Shown here: positions 34,064-41,907 of the stretch, piece by piece | Layout: every line of letters starts with the position of its first letter | Position numbering within the stretch: the first letter of the stretch is position 1 | NCBI RefSeq assembly: GCF_025263685.1 | Contig: NZ_CP092109.1 | Coordinates: 2,791,001-2,855,000, forward strand | Length of the DNA: 64,000 nt | From: Geoalkalibacter halelectricus | GTDB taxonomy: Bacteria; Desulfobacterota; Desulfuromonadia; Desulfuromonadales; Geoalkalibacteraceae | Direction of reading: 5' to 3' | The notes under the pieces: generated by a model | Told to the model about the DNA's origin: nothing | The model's input: only the letters and a program-made list of their open reading frames with translations | Database searches by the model: none | Position numbers and translations under genes: made by a program

Positions 34064-34873
34064 TTAATCGCGCAGAGCCTGGGCAAGACGGGCAAACTGC
34101 TCCAGCGAGAGCGTCTCGCCGCGTGCCTGGGGATCAATGCCGCAACGCGCGAGGGCGGCGAGCAGATCCGCTTCGGCGAAACCGGCGGCTTTGAGGGTGT
34201 TGCGCAGGGTTTTGCGGCGTTGGGCAAAGGCGGCCTTGACGACGCGGCGGAAAAAGGCTTCATCGGCGACGGGCACCCGTGGTCCGGGCAGGGCCTCGAA
34301 GGCCAAAACCACCGAATCGACCTTGGGAGGCGGATAAAAGGCGCCGGGTCGCACCACCACGACGCGGCGGATATCGAACCACAAGGGGCAGAGCACCGAG
34401 AGGATGCCGTAAGCACTGGTGCCGGGCACGGCACACAGGCGCTCGCCGACTTCCTTTTGAAACATAAGCACCAGGCGTGCGAACAGGTGGCGATGGTCGA
34501 GGATGCGAAAAAGAATCTGGCTGGAGATGTTGTAAGGAAGATTGGCCACCAGGGTATAGGGCGGCGCGGTGAGCAACTGCACCCAGGGCAACTGCAACGC
34601 ATCCCCGGCATGGATCTCCAGACGCGGGTGAGCGCGTTCGCGCAATCGCGCCACCAGATCGCGATCCACTTCCATGACCTCGACCCGGCCGGCCAGATCC
34701 AGCAGCCGATCGGTCAACGCCCCCAAGCCCGGCCCGATCTCCAGCACCCGGGACTGCGGGTTGAGGTCGGCAGCCTCGAGAATGCGATCGATGACCGAGG
34801 AGTCGCGCAGAAAATTCTGGCCGAAGCGCTTACGTGGACGATGTTCACCCGTCATCGGTCTCATCCCTGCCAT
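34064..34873 (-). CDS. rsmA: 16S rRNA (adenine1518-N6/adenine1519-N6)-dimethyltransferase
   Basis: This encodes up to 269 residues of KsgA/RsmA, which dimethylates two adjacent adenines near the 3' end of 16S rRNA during small-subunit assembly. Motifs are RKRFGQNFLRD, the SAM-binding VLEIGPGLGALTDRLL and the catalytic NLPYNIS. Three in-frame ATGs lie at the start (34873, 34864, 34855); the last gives the N-terminus closest to the family (MTGEHRPRKRFGQNFL) and has AGGG nine bases upstream, so the true start may be 34855. Confidence 0.95.
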   Translation of the reverse strand: MAGMRPMTGEHRPRKRFGQNFLRDSSVIDRILEAADLNPQSRVLEIGPGLGALTDRLLDLAGRVEVMEVDRDLVARLRERAHPRLEIHAGDALQLPWVQLLTAPPYTLVANLPYNISSQILFRILDHRHLFARLVLMFQKEVGERLCAVPGTSAYGILSVLCPLWFDIRRVVVVRPGAFYPPPKVDSVVLAFEALPGPRVPVADEAFFRRVVKAAFAQRRKTLRNTLKAAGFAEADLLAALARCGIDPQARGETLSLEQFARLAQALRD

Positions 34874-34882
34874 GAATCCAAG

Positions 34883-35380
34883 CTAACGTCGTCGCGGGCG
34901 CGGCCAACGCGGAATCCGCCAGGTTTTGAGCACGGGGATGGCGCGCACCGTAAGCGCGTAGGTGATGGCCGCACATAAAAATCCTAGAACGATTCCGCCG
35001 ACGGTCAGCGGCAAAAACAAATCCCAGCCGAATTGCTTGATGGCTTCGTAGTTGAATTCCCGAACCATGACCACCCGCTCCATGCCCAGCAGCAGGCGCC
35101 CGGTTTCATAGCCCAGGGCATAAATGAAAGGGGCCGTCGCCGGATTGGTCACCCATACTCCGGCGGCGGCGGCAATCTTGTTTTCCCGCAGCAGCACCGC
35201 GACAAAGATGGCAATAATCATCTGCACGCCGAAGGTGGGCGTCATGCCGATGAAAACGCCCAGGGCAAGACCCTTGGCTATCTCATCCGCTGAACCGCGC
35301 GCGCGCAACAGGCGAATGAAATTGAGTTTGAACTGTCGGATCAGTGCCAGGCGCTGCCACATAAAACCCAGAATCACCAA
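34883..35380 (-). CDS. DUF2062 membrane protein
   Basis: This encodes about 165 residues (TTG start 35380; ATG 35362 is an alternative). The sequence ARGSADEIAKGLALGVFIGMTPTFGVQMIIAIFVAVLLRENKIAAAAGVWVTNPATAPFIYALGYETG is the DUF2062 signature, with conserved Gly-Thr-Pro and Asn-Pro turns and about three membrane segments. The family is widespread and of unknown function. It sits between tsaD and rsmA with short gaps, probably in one transcript. Confidence 0.85.
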   Translation of the reverse strand: MVILGFMWQRLALIRQFKLNFIRLLRARGSADEIAKGLALGVFIGMTPTFGVQMIIAIFVAVLLRENKIAAAAGVWVTNPATAPFIYALGYETGRLLLGMERVVMVREFNYEAIKQFGWDLFLPLTVGGIVLGFLCAAITYALTVRAIPVLKTWRIPRWPRPRRR

Positions 35381-35385
35381 GTGAT

Positions 35386-36420
35386 CTACGGCGAGCAGAG
35401 CGCAAACTCATCGCCCGCGCGGTCGAGCGGCCAGCCGGCCAGTGCATTGAGGTCCAGAGAAGAACATCCGCCCCGCTCCAGGTAAGCATCGGCCGCCACG
35501 GCAAGCATGGCCGCATTGTCGGTGCACAACAGCGGTGAGGGAAAATAGACTTCGAAACCACCCGCTTGCGCCGCTTTCTGCAAGGATTGGCGCAAGCCGC
35601 GATTACAGGCCACCCCGCCGGCCACGACCAGACGGCGCAGCCCGGTGCGCTCCAGGGCACGCAGTGACTTGGCGGTCAACACTTCGACGGCGGCCCGCTG
35701 GAATCCGGCGGCGAGATCCTTGAGGTGCTGTCCGCCGATTTCCCCTTCCTGGCGTTTCACGTAGTTGAGAACCGCGGTCTTGATGCCGCTGAAGCTGAAA
35801 TCAAGATTATCCTGATGCAGGAGGGGGCGGGGAAAAACAATGGCCTCGGGATCGCCCTCGGCCGCCAGCCGATCAACGATGGCGCCGCCGGGGTAGCCCA
35901 GGCCGAGCAGTTTGGCGACCTTGTCGTAGGCTTCTCCGGACGCATCGTCGAGGGTGCGTCCCAGAATGCGGTAGCGCCCCACCCCCTCCACCAGATACAG
36001 GTGGGTGTGTCCGCCCGAGACGATCAATGAAACGAAGGGATATTCGACCGGCTGTTCCAGTTGAATGGCCAGGGCATGGCCCTCGATATGATGCACGCCC
36101 ACCCAGGGAATACCGCGGGCGAAGGCGATGGCCTTGCCGGTGGCCAGAGCCACGAGCAAGGCACCGACCAGCCCGGGGCCGCGCGTCACCGCGACGCCCT
36201 CGATGGCTTCGATGCTGAGGCCGGCGCGCTCCAGGGCGTCCTCGATCACCACCGGCATGGCCTCAAGGTGCTTGCGCGAGGCCAACTCCGGCACCACGCC
36301 GCCGTAACGCGCGTGTACGTCCACCTGGGAGGCGATGACGTTGGACAAAACCTCGCGCCCATCACGCACCACCGCCGCGGCGGTCTCGTCACAAGAGGAT
36401 TCTAGACAAAGTAAGAGCAT
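35386..36420 (-). CDS. tsaD: tRNA N6-threonylcarbamoyladenosine transferase TsaD
   Basis: This 344-residue protein transfers the threonylcarbamoyl group to A37 of tRNAs reading ANN codons, with TsaB, TsaE and TsaC. It has the ASKHA-type start LCLESSCDETAAAVV, the metal-binding HxxxH at His111/His115 (VGVHHIEGHALA), the VSGGHTHLY motif and the C-terminal TDNAAMLAVAA. The length is typical. It lies upstream of DUF2062 and rsmA on the same strand. Confidence 0.96.
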   Translation of the reverse strand: MLLLCLESSCDETAAAVVRDGREVLSNVIASQVDVHARYGGVVPELASRKHLEAMPVVIEDALERAGLSIEAIEGVAVTRGPGLVGALLVALATGKAIAFARGIPWVGVHHIEGHALAIQLEQPVEYPFVSLIVSGGHTHLYLVEGVGRYRILGRTLDDASGEAYDKVAKLLGLGYPGGAIVDRLAAEGDPEAIVFPRPLLHQDNLDFSFSGIKTAVLNYVKRQEGEIGGQHLKDLAAGFQRAAVEVLTAKSLRALERTGLRRLVVAGGVACNRGLRQSLQKAAQAGGFEVYFPSPLLCTDNAAMLAVAADAYLERGGCSSLDLNALAGWPLDRAGDEFALCSP

Positions 36421-36500
36421 GAAAAACTATCCCTTGTCCCTGCTCGTTTGTCATTGGCCCAGAAACAAATGACCAAGGACAAATGACCAAGGACATCGTC
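36421..36500. repeat. Heptamer-unit inverted repeat between tsaD and the PhoH-like gene
   Basis: TTTGTCATTGG is followed, after an eight-base spacer, by two copies of CAAATGACCAAGGA. The arms can pair, and the units are close to those at 17728-17812. Confidence 0.65.
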
Positions 36501-37817
36501 TTAAAGTAAATTCGCGGCCATTTCGGCCAACGGCGAGCGCTCCCCTTTGCTCAGGATGACATGGCCCGAAAGCTCCTGCCCCTTGAACTTCTCCACCAGG
36601 TAGCTCAGACCGTTGCTGGAGGAATCCACGTAAGGGTTGTCGATCTGATAGGGATCGCCGGTCAGCACGATCTTGGTTCCCTCGCCGGCCCGCGTGACGA
36701 TGGTCTTGATCTCGTGAGGAGTGAGGTTCTGCGCCTCGTCGACAATGAGATACTGGCGGGGGATGGAGCGCCCGCGAATGTAGGTGAGCGCCTCGATTTC
36801 GAGGAAGCCCAGATCGACCAGTTCCTTGTAGCCCCGTTTGCGCTTGCCGCGCTCATCGACGTTGCCGAGCAGCAACTCGACGTTGTCGAAGATGGGCTGC
36901 ATCCACGGAGCCAGCTTCTCCTCGATGTCTCCCGGCAGAAAACCCAAGTCCTTGCCCATGGGAAACACCGGACGCGACACCAGCAGGCGCGCGTAGCTGC
37001 CCTCGTCGGAGACCTTGTGCAAACCGGCGGCGATGGCCAGCAGGGTCTTGCCGGTCCCGGCCTTGCCGACCAGGGTGACCAGTTGAATATCGTCATTGAG
37101 CAGCAGATCGAAGGCGAACTGCTGCTCGCGATTGCGCGCGTGAATGCCCCAGAGACCTTCCTTGGGCGGGCGCAGCAGGGGAATCACCTTTTGCTGTGCC
37201 TTGTTGTAGCGGCCGATGGCGGTATGGGAGGGATTGGCCGCGTCGACCAGAGTCAGAAACTGGTTGGGCAGAAATTCCTCGGCCAGATTGAGAAATCCTT
37301 GCCCGTAGAAGGTATCGACCTCCTCCTTGCTCACCATGACCTGCGCCGTACCGGAGTAGAGTTCGTCGATGGCGACCTTGTCCGATTCATAATCCTCGGC
37401 GGCAAGGCCCACCGCATCGGATTTGATGCGCAGGTTGGTGTCCTTGGTCACGAAAACCACCGGGCAGTCGCAGCGCTCCTTGGCCTCCATGGCCACCGCG
37501 AGAATCCGGTTGTCGCCGCGATCACTCTGCAATTCCGGCGGCAATCGGCGGATAAATTCCTCGCGGTAAATCTCGACCTTCAGCGTGCCGCCGGTTTCAA
37601 GGGCCACCCCCTCGGTCAGGCGGTGGCTGGCGCGCATGCCGTCGAGGATGCGCGAAATATGGCGGGCGTTGCGCCCGGTTTCGTTCTGATCTTTCTTGAA
37701 GCGATCAATTTCCTCTATGACCGTGATGGGAACGACGACATCGTTGTCCTCGAACTTGAACAGGGCCTCGGGATCATGCAAAAGAACATTGGTATCGAGA
37801 ATATAGATTTTTTTCAT
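36501..37817 (-). CDS. PIN domain-PhoH family ATPase
   Basis: This encodes about 438 residues from ATG 37817 (an earlier in-frame start at 37856 is unsupported). The N-terminal PIN domain starts MKKIYILDTNVLLHDPEALF and keeps the acidic residues (Asp8, and DNR.LAVAMEAKE). The C-terminal PhoH ATPase domain has LVGKAGTGKTLLAIAAGL, RPVFPMGKDLGFLPGDIEEKL and IVDEAQNLTPHEIKTIVTRAGEGTKIVLTGDP. PhoH2-type proteins of this layout have been described as RNA helicase-ribonucleases; here that is inference. It is followed closely by tsaD after the repeat and preceded by a small lipoprotein gene. Confidence 0.9.
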   Translation of the reverse strand: MKKIYILDTNVLLHDPEALFKFEDNDVVVPITVIEEIDRFKKDQNETGRNARHISRILDGMRASHRLTEGVALETGGTLKVEIYREEFIRRLPPELQSDRGDNRILAVAMEAKERCDCPVVFVTKDTNLRIKSDAVGLAAEDYESDKVAIDELYSGTAQVMVSKEEVDTFYGQGFLNLAEEFLPNQFLTLVDAANPSHTAIGRYNKAQQKVIPLLRPPKEGLWGIHARNREQQFAFDLLLNDDIQLVTLVGKAGTGKTLLAIAAGLHKVSDEGSYARLLVSRPVFPMGKDLGFLPGDIEEKLAPWMQPIFDNVELLLGNVDERGKRKRGYKELVDLGFLEIEALTYIRGRSIPRQYLIVDEAQNLTPHEIKTIVTRAGEGTKIVLTGDPYQIDNPYVDSSSNGLSYLVEKFKGQELSGHVILSKGERSPLAEMAANLL

Positions 37818-37856
37818 CAGGATCTCATCGAGGATTAGGGTTGAAGATAACGGCAA

Positions 37857-38132
37857 TCAGCGGTTGTAGTGGGTTACCTCGATGCCCTCGCTGGTGGCGA
37901 GCAGCTTGATGTAAACCGGGCGCTGGCGATAATGGCCTTCGAGCACCACCTCTCCCTGGCGGTTGAGGGCGTTGAGAACGGCCTCGGGAGATTCTTCGAT
38001 CTTGTAGGTGCGATAGATGTTGGTGCGGGCCAGATCCTGGCGCGACAGGGGCGTTTCCGGCGGCAGGGAGCAGCCGGCGACCAACAGGGCCGCCACCACC
38101 AACCCCAAAGTGACATGGCGCATCAGCTTCAT
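37857..38132 (-). CDS. Small lipoprotein of unknown function
   Basis: This 91-residue protein has a lipoprotein signal peptide (MRHVTLGLVVAALLVAGCSLPPET, Cys21 acylated) and a short mature domain (TYKIEESPEAVLNALNRQGEVVLEGHYRQRPVYIKLLATSEGIEVTHY) that looks like a small alpha-beta fold. GAGGAG lies before the ATG. It starts 28 bases after the cysteine desulfurase stop, so it may be the last gene of the radical-SAM cluster transcript or the first of the phoH-tsaD group. The function is unknown. Confidence 0.7.
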   Translation of the reverse strand: MKLMRHVTLGLVVAALLVAGCSLPPETPLSRQDLARTNIYRTYKIEESPEAVLNALNRQGEVVLEGHYRQRPVYIKLLATSEGIEVTHYNR

Positions 38133-38160
38133 AGGCCGAACTCCTCGAATAAAAGACCCC

Positions 38161-39312
38161 TCAGGGCACGGGATGGGCAGCCAGAGCGGTCAGCGCGCTG
38201 ACCACATGGCGCATTTCCTCCAGGGTGTTGAAATAGCCCGGACTCAGGCGCACGGTGCCGCGCGGATGGGTGCCGAGGGTGCGGTGCGCATCGGGAGCGC
38301 AGTGCAGCCCGACGCGGGTCAGAACGCCGTACTCGCGATCGAGGAGAAAACCGATCTCGGCGGGATCGCGCCCGTCAAGCGTCAGGGACAACACCGCGCC
38401 GTGGCACCGGGGTTCCCGGGGGCCATGAAGCCTGAGGCCGGGGATCTGATCCAGGCCGGCGATCAATTCGCTCATCAATTCCGCCTCGTGGGCGCGCACC
38501 GCGGCCAACCCCTCGCGGCGCAGAAAACCGATTCCGGCGGCCAGGCCGGCCAGGCCGGGGGTGTTGAGGGTGCCGGTTTCAAATCGCTCCGGCATCTGTT
38601 CGGGCGGTAATTCGGAATTGGAATTGCCACCGGTCCCCCCGTAGATCAAAGGCTGAGGATTAAGGCCCTCGCGAACGTAGAGAAATCCGGTGCCCTGGGG
38701 GCCGAGCAAGCCCTTGTGGCCCGGAACGGCGAGCAGGTCGATCCCCATGTCAACCACGTCGAGGGTGAAGACCCCGGCACTTTGCGCGGCGTCGACGAAA
38801 AAAAGGATGCCCTCGCGCCGACACCAGGGGCCGATCTCCTCGATGGGCTGCAATGTCCCGCTGACATTGGAGCAATGCGAGAGGATCACCATGGCGGTCT
38901 TTTCCCCGCAAGCACGGCGAATCTCTTGCGGATGCACGAACCCGCGGGGGTCTGCGGGCACCTTGACGACCTGGACACCGCGCTCCTGCAAGGCGCGCAG
39001 GGGACGCACCACCGCGTTGTGCTCCATGGTCGTGGTCACGACCCGGTCGCCCGCCTTGAGCAGACCGAACAAACCGATATTGATGGCCTCGGTGGCGTTG
39101 GCGGTGAAGGCGATGCGCGTCGCGTCGGGCGCACCGATGAATTCCGCTACGGCCTCGCGCGCCTCGAAAACGATACGACCCGCCTTTAGGACCAATTGAT
39201 GCCCGCCGCGACCGGGATTGGCGCCGATGTCGCGCAGCGCCGCGCTTACGGCGTGGACGACCGCTTCGGGCTTGGGAAAGGAAGTGGCGGCGTTGTCGAG
39301 GTAAATGGCCAT
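38161..39312 (-). CDS. Cysteine desulfurase family protein (class V aminotransferase fold)
   Basis: This 383-residue PLP enzyme has the start IYLDNAATSFPKPEAV, the internal aldimine Lys200 in VPGHKGLLGPQGTG, and the catalytic Cys338 in VGLHCAPDAHRTLGT. The sequence matches the SufS-like subgroup often found outside isc/suf operons. It removes sulfur from cysteine, or selenium from selenocysteine, as a bound persulfide or selenide for transfer to acceptors. It is the last enzyme gene of the radical-SAM peptide cluster and lies 36 bases downstream of the SPASM protein. The nearby YedE-type transporter suggests sulfur or selenium use in that system. Confidence 0.88.
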   Translation of the reverse strand: MAIYLDNAATSFPKPEAVVHAVSAALRDIGANPGRGGHQLVLKAGRIVFEAREAVAEFIGAPDATRIAFTANATEAINIGLFGLLKAGDRVVTTTMEHNAVVRPLRALQERGVQVVKVPADPRGFVHPQEIRRACGEKTAMVILSHCSNVSGTLQPIEEIGPWCRREGILFFVDAAQSAGVFTLDVVDMGIDLLAVPGHKGLLGPQGTGFLYVREGLNPQPLIYGGTGGNSNSELPPEQMPERFETGTLNTPGLAGLAAGIGFLRREGLAAVRAHEAELMSELIAGLDQIPGLRLHGPREPRCHGAVLSLTLDGRDPAEIGFLLDREYGVLTRVGLHCAPDAHRTLGTHPRGTVRLSPGYFNTLEEMRHVVSALTALAAHPVP

Positions 39313-39348
39313 GTGTCTAACATCCCCAAAAAGTGGGAACCTGCCCTT

Positions 39349-40281
39349 TCAACGCGGTCCCGAGCACATCAGGTCGCGCCCTGCGCTGTGCCGGGGAAAA
39401 GTCTCCGCCAGGCCCCGGCAGCCGCCGAAACACACTGGAAGATCACGGCAGCCGCGGCAGGCCGCGGGCAGGCGGGCAATCGTGGAACGCACCGCCATGC
39501 GCAGCGCACTCTGCCAAAGTTCCGTCAGGCTTGATTCGAGCAGCGACCCGAGACTCAAGGGCCAGGACGCGCAGGGATAGAGTTCACCGGTCACGGTGAC
39601 ATGCCCGAGGCTGTTGCCGGCCTGGCAACCACGGAACTCGCCACGGTCTGAATGGCCGGGGGGAAAAAGAATTTCCCAGATGAAAAGATCGTGGACCTGC
39701 AGATCAAGCCCCTTGCGCAAGGCCGCGGCATCGTCGCCGATGTAGCGGCGCAACGCGGCGATTTCTTGTGGGCCGGGTAGACCGAGTTCTTCGGGTCCGG
39801 TGTGTTGAGCTTTAACTGGAGTGTTGGGCAGCTTCAGACGCCCCACGCCCAAATCCCGGCACCACTGGGCGACTAGGGGCAGCAGGGCAAGATTGTTCCG
39901 GGATGGGCGCAGCAGCAAGGCGGGCGCGTAACCAAGATCACGTAGGCCCTCCACCGCACCGGCAACCAGAGAAAAATTCGCCTCTCCCAGGGCGCTGACA
40001 TCAAGAAAAACCTCTCCCAGGGGCAACCCCGGGCTCAGACGAGAAAGGTCCTCCGGCGCAGGCTGGATGGTCAGGGAAACCTGGCAGCCTTGCGCCAACC
40101 GGGTAATAAGGTGCTGATGATCGGGATGCCGGGCCGGGGACCCGTCGAGCCAGACGAAAAACACCCCGGCCTCAAGCAGGCGCTCGGCAAGGGTGTGCAG
40201 ATTGTCGCGGGAAAGGCCAAATCCGGGCTGGTAAAGGTCCCAGGTGACCCGCAGCGGGGCATCGAGGAGGTCAAGACTCAT
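39349..40281 (-). CDS. SPASM-domain protein lacking the radical SAM cysteines (GeoRSP-like partner)
   Basis: This encodes about 310 residues from ATG 40281 (TTG 40287 is possible; no good Shine-Dalgarno for either). The N-terminal two thirds follow a radical-SAM-like TIM-barrel pattern (VTWDLYQPGFGLSRDNLHTLAERLLEAGVFFVWLDG) but have no CxxxCxxC motif. The C-terminal part keeps a SPASM-type cysteine set: FRGCQAGN, LYPCASW, CRGCRDLPVCFGGCRG and DLMCSG. It may bind auxiliary iron-sulfur clusters or serve as a partner subunit of the true radical SAM enzyme at 40528. The match to the GeoRSP system SPASM protein is from recall. It follows the tiny peptide gene and its terminator. Confidence 0.8.
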   Translation of the reverse strand: MSLDLLDAPLRVTWDLYQPGFGLSRDNLHTLAERLLEAGVFFVWLDGSPARHPDHQHLITRLAQGCQVSLTIQPAPEDLSRLSPGLPLGEVFLDVSALGEANFSLVAGAVEGLRDLGYAPALLLRPSRNNLALLPLVAQWCRDLGVGRLKLPNTPVKAQHTGPEELGLPGPQEIAALRRYIGDDAAALRKGLDLQVHDLFIWEILFPPGHSDRGEFRGCQAGNSLGHVTVTGELYPCASWPLSLGSLLESSLTELWQSALRMAVRSTIARLPAACRGCRDLPVCFGGCRGLAETFPRHSAGRDLMCSGPR

Positions 40282-40334
40282 GGACAAGGATCAAAATCAC
40301 GTAAAAAAACCTGGGACTAGCTGCGTCGATGGGG

Positions 40335-40367
40335 AATAAAAAGTTGGGGGGCAGTTCCCTGCCCCCC
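40335..40367 (-). terminator. Intrinsic terminator after the peptide gene
   Basis: On the minus strand GGGGGGCAG pairs with CTGCCCCCC around a four-base loop and is followed by AACTTTTTATT. It lies nine bases past the peptide stop codon and before the SPASM gene, so it would favour the peptide over the downstream genes. Confidence 0.9.
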
Positions 40368-40375
40368 AGAACCTT

Positions 40376-40432
40376 TTAGCAGGGATGGACGTTGGAAGAT
40401 CCGACCACCCGAGGCTTGATGTACTTTTTCAT
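40376..40432 (-). CDS. 18-residue candidate precursor peptide of the radical-SAM cluster
   Basis: A complete tiny gene encodes MKKYIKPRVVGSSNVHPC and ends in TAA. The ATG is preceded five bases upstream by GGGGAG, one of the best ribosome binding sites in the region, and the stop is followed at once by a strong terminator. It lies between the radical SAM/SPASM enzyme and the cysteine-only SPASM protein, where a modified-peptide precursor would be expected. The sequence has a basic N-terminal half and a Gly-Ser-Ser-Asn-Val-His-Pro-Cys end; the Cys, Ser, Asn or His could be targets for cross-linking. It is too short for standard gene callers. The function is inferred from position. Confidence 0.7.
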   Translation of the reverse strand: MKKYIKPRVVGSSNVHPC

Positions 40433-40527
40433 GATGTCTCCCCTTTCTGGCTGTTGTTCGTCATCCCTCGCGGGACCAGGTTTATGGCTTAGTCCGGACC
40501 ACCCGGAAAAGCATGCGGCAGAACGCG

Positions 40528-41535
40528 TTATTTCCAGCAATGCGGATCGGGCTCATCGAAGTCGCCGCCCACGGCAAGGGCACGCGCGGTACAGCCCCCC
40601 AAACAATCCTCAAAGGCTTCGCACCCCCCGCATTTGCCCTTGGCCGTTTTGTTGCGCATACGGTTGAGAACCGGCGAATTGAACCAGATTTGGTCGAAAT
40701 CGTCACGCAGGATATTTCCGACAACGACCGGGATGAATCCGCAGGGGGTGATGTCCCCGTTCGGGCGCAGATGTAGGGAGAGTTTACCACAGGAACTTCC
40801 CTTTACCAAAGAGTTTTCGCGCGGATACTGCGGCAGGGAGGCAATCACCGGATCGTCGAAGGAGATAGCCAGATCGTGCGTCTCGTTTTTGACCGCCAGG
40901 GCGTCCAGGTAAAAGGCGCGCCACTCCGCGGGCGAGAGATCGAGTTCCTGGCGATTTTCAAATCCCTTGCCGCTGCATTTGAAATTGTGCAGATAAACCT
41001 GGGACACCCCATGGGCCCGCGCCAGGTCGAGCAAGTCGCGAAAATGCTGATGGTTGATGCGCGAAATGACCGAACTCATGGTCGTCTTGATCCCCACCGC
41101 GCGCAGGTGATCCAGGGCGGCCAAAGCCCGCTCGAAGGAGCCGGACCGGCAACGGAAATCATCATGCAGAGCGGCACGATGGCTATCGATGCTGATGCCG
41201 ACGGTGGAAAAACCCGCAGCGCGCAAATTGTGCGCCGCATCGCGGTCCAGCAACCAGCCATTGGAATTCATGGAGACATTAAGGCCCCGATCGCGGGCAT
41301 ATGCGGCGAGTTCATACAAATCCGGGCGCAGCAGGGGTTCTCCGCCACCAAAGTTGATGAAGGGCACCTGCTTTTGCGCCAGGACATCAACGATGCGACG
41401 CAGCTCCGCCAGGGGCAACTCCTCGCCCTGCTCGTAGCGACTGTAGCAATGGGCACAGACGAAGTTGCAGCGAAAGGACAGCGTCCAGTTGAAGGTCAAG
41501 GGCGCCGAGAACAGATCCGTTAGGGACTCAGACAT
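40528..41535 (-). CDS. Radical SAM/SPASM peptide-modifying enzyme (GeoRSP-like)
   Basis: This encodes about 335 residues from ATG 41535, which overlaps the end of the PqqD-like gene by eight bases; the longer reading from 41607 is unlikely. The radical SAM cluster motif CNFVCAHC (Cys23, Cys27, Cys30) is followed by the FINFGGGEPLLRPDL segment. The C-terminal SPASM domain has SSCGK, DITPCGF, GKCGGCEAFEDCLGGC and PHCW, enough cysteines for two further clusters. Such enzymes modify ribosomal peptides using S-adenosylmethionine. The neighbours (PqqD-like chaperone, 18-residue peptide, second SPASM protein) make a peptide-maturation role very likely; the product is unknown. Confidence 0.9.
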   Translation of the reverse strand: MSESLTDLFSAPLTFNWTLSFRCNFVCAHCYSRYEQGEELPLAELRRIVDVLAQKQVPFINFGGGEPLLRPDLYELAAYARDRGLNVSMNSNGWLLDRDAAHNLRAAGFSTVGISIDSHRAALHDDFRCRSGSFERALAALDHLRAVGIKTTMSSVISRINHQHFRDLLDLARAHGVSQVYLHNFKCSGKGFENRQELDLSPAEWRAFYLDALAVKNETHDLAISFDDPVIASLPQYPRENSLVKGSSCGKLSLHLRPNGDITPCGFIPVVVGNILRDDFDQIWFNSPVLNRMRNKTAKGKCGGCEAFEDCLGGCTARALAVGGDFDEPDPHCWK

Positions 41536-41842
41536 ATTCCAGCCACCCTCTACTTTCAAGATCGGCAATAAAATCAGCGACATCGTCGACCAGTTCGGCT
41601 CGCTCAACGGCGAATTCGTCCGCCAGGGCGTCGACCACCTCGTCGAGCTCGCGACTACCGTCGCACAGGCTCCAGATGTGGCCGCCGACCAGGTTGAGCT
41701 GATGCATGGTTCCGGACACGATCAAGATCACGGTGCCGTATTCATCCACGCTTTCGCCGCGCTGCTGCGCCTTGAGCACTTCTTCCTCACGGCGCCGTTC
41801 ATGGCGCCAGACAATTTGGGGATTGCGCCTGGGTCGTTTCAA
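41528..41842 (-). CDS. PqqD-family peptide chaperone (RRE-like)
   Basis: This 104-residue protein ends in a PqqD-like domain: GTVILIVSGTMHQLNLVGGHIWSLCDGSRELDEVVDALADEFAVERAELVDDVADFIADLESRGWL. PqqD-type proteins bind the leader part of a precursor peptide and present it to the radical SAM enzyme. It carries an extra basic N-terminal segment (MKRPRRNPQIVWRHERRREEEVLKAQQRG). Its end overlaps the radical SAM gene, as in other such systems, and it lies 65 bases after the YedE-type gene, within the same likely transcript. Confidence 0.88.
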   Translation of the reverse strand: MKRPRRNPQIVWRHERRREEEVLKAQQRGESVDEYGTVILIVSGTMHQLNLVGGHIWSLCDGSRELDEVVDALADEFAVERAELVDDVADFIADLESRGWLEYV

Positions 41843-41907
41843 AAGCTTTCCTCGATCCCGTACATTTCTGAATAGTTTCCCAGTTGAGAATCCATACTAT
41901 GCATGAA

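Noticed and set aside
36561-37838. A 425-residue plus-strand frame opposite the PIN-PhoH gene
   Set aside because: Antisense shadow; no family pattern.
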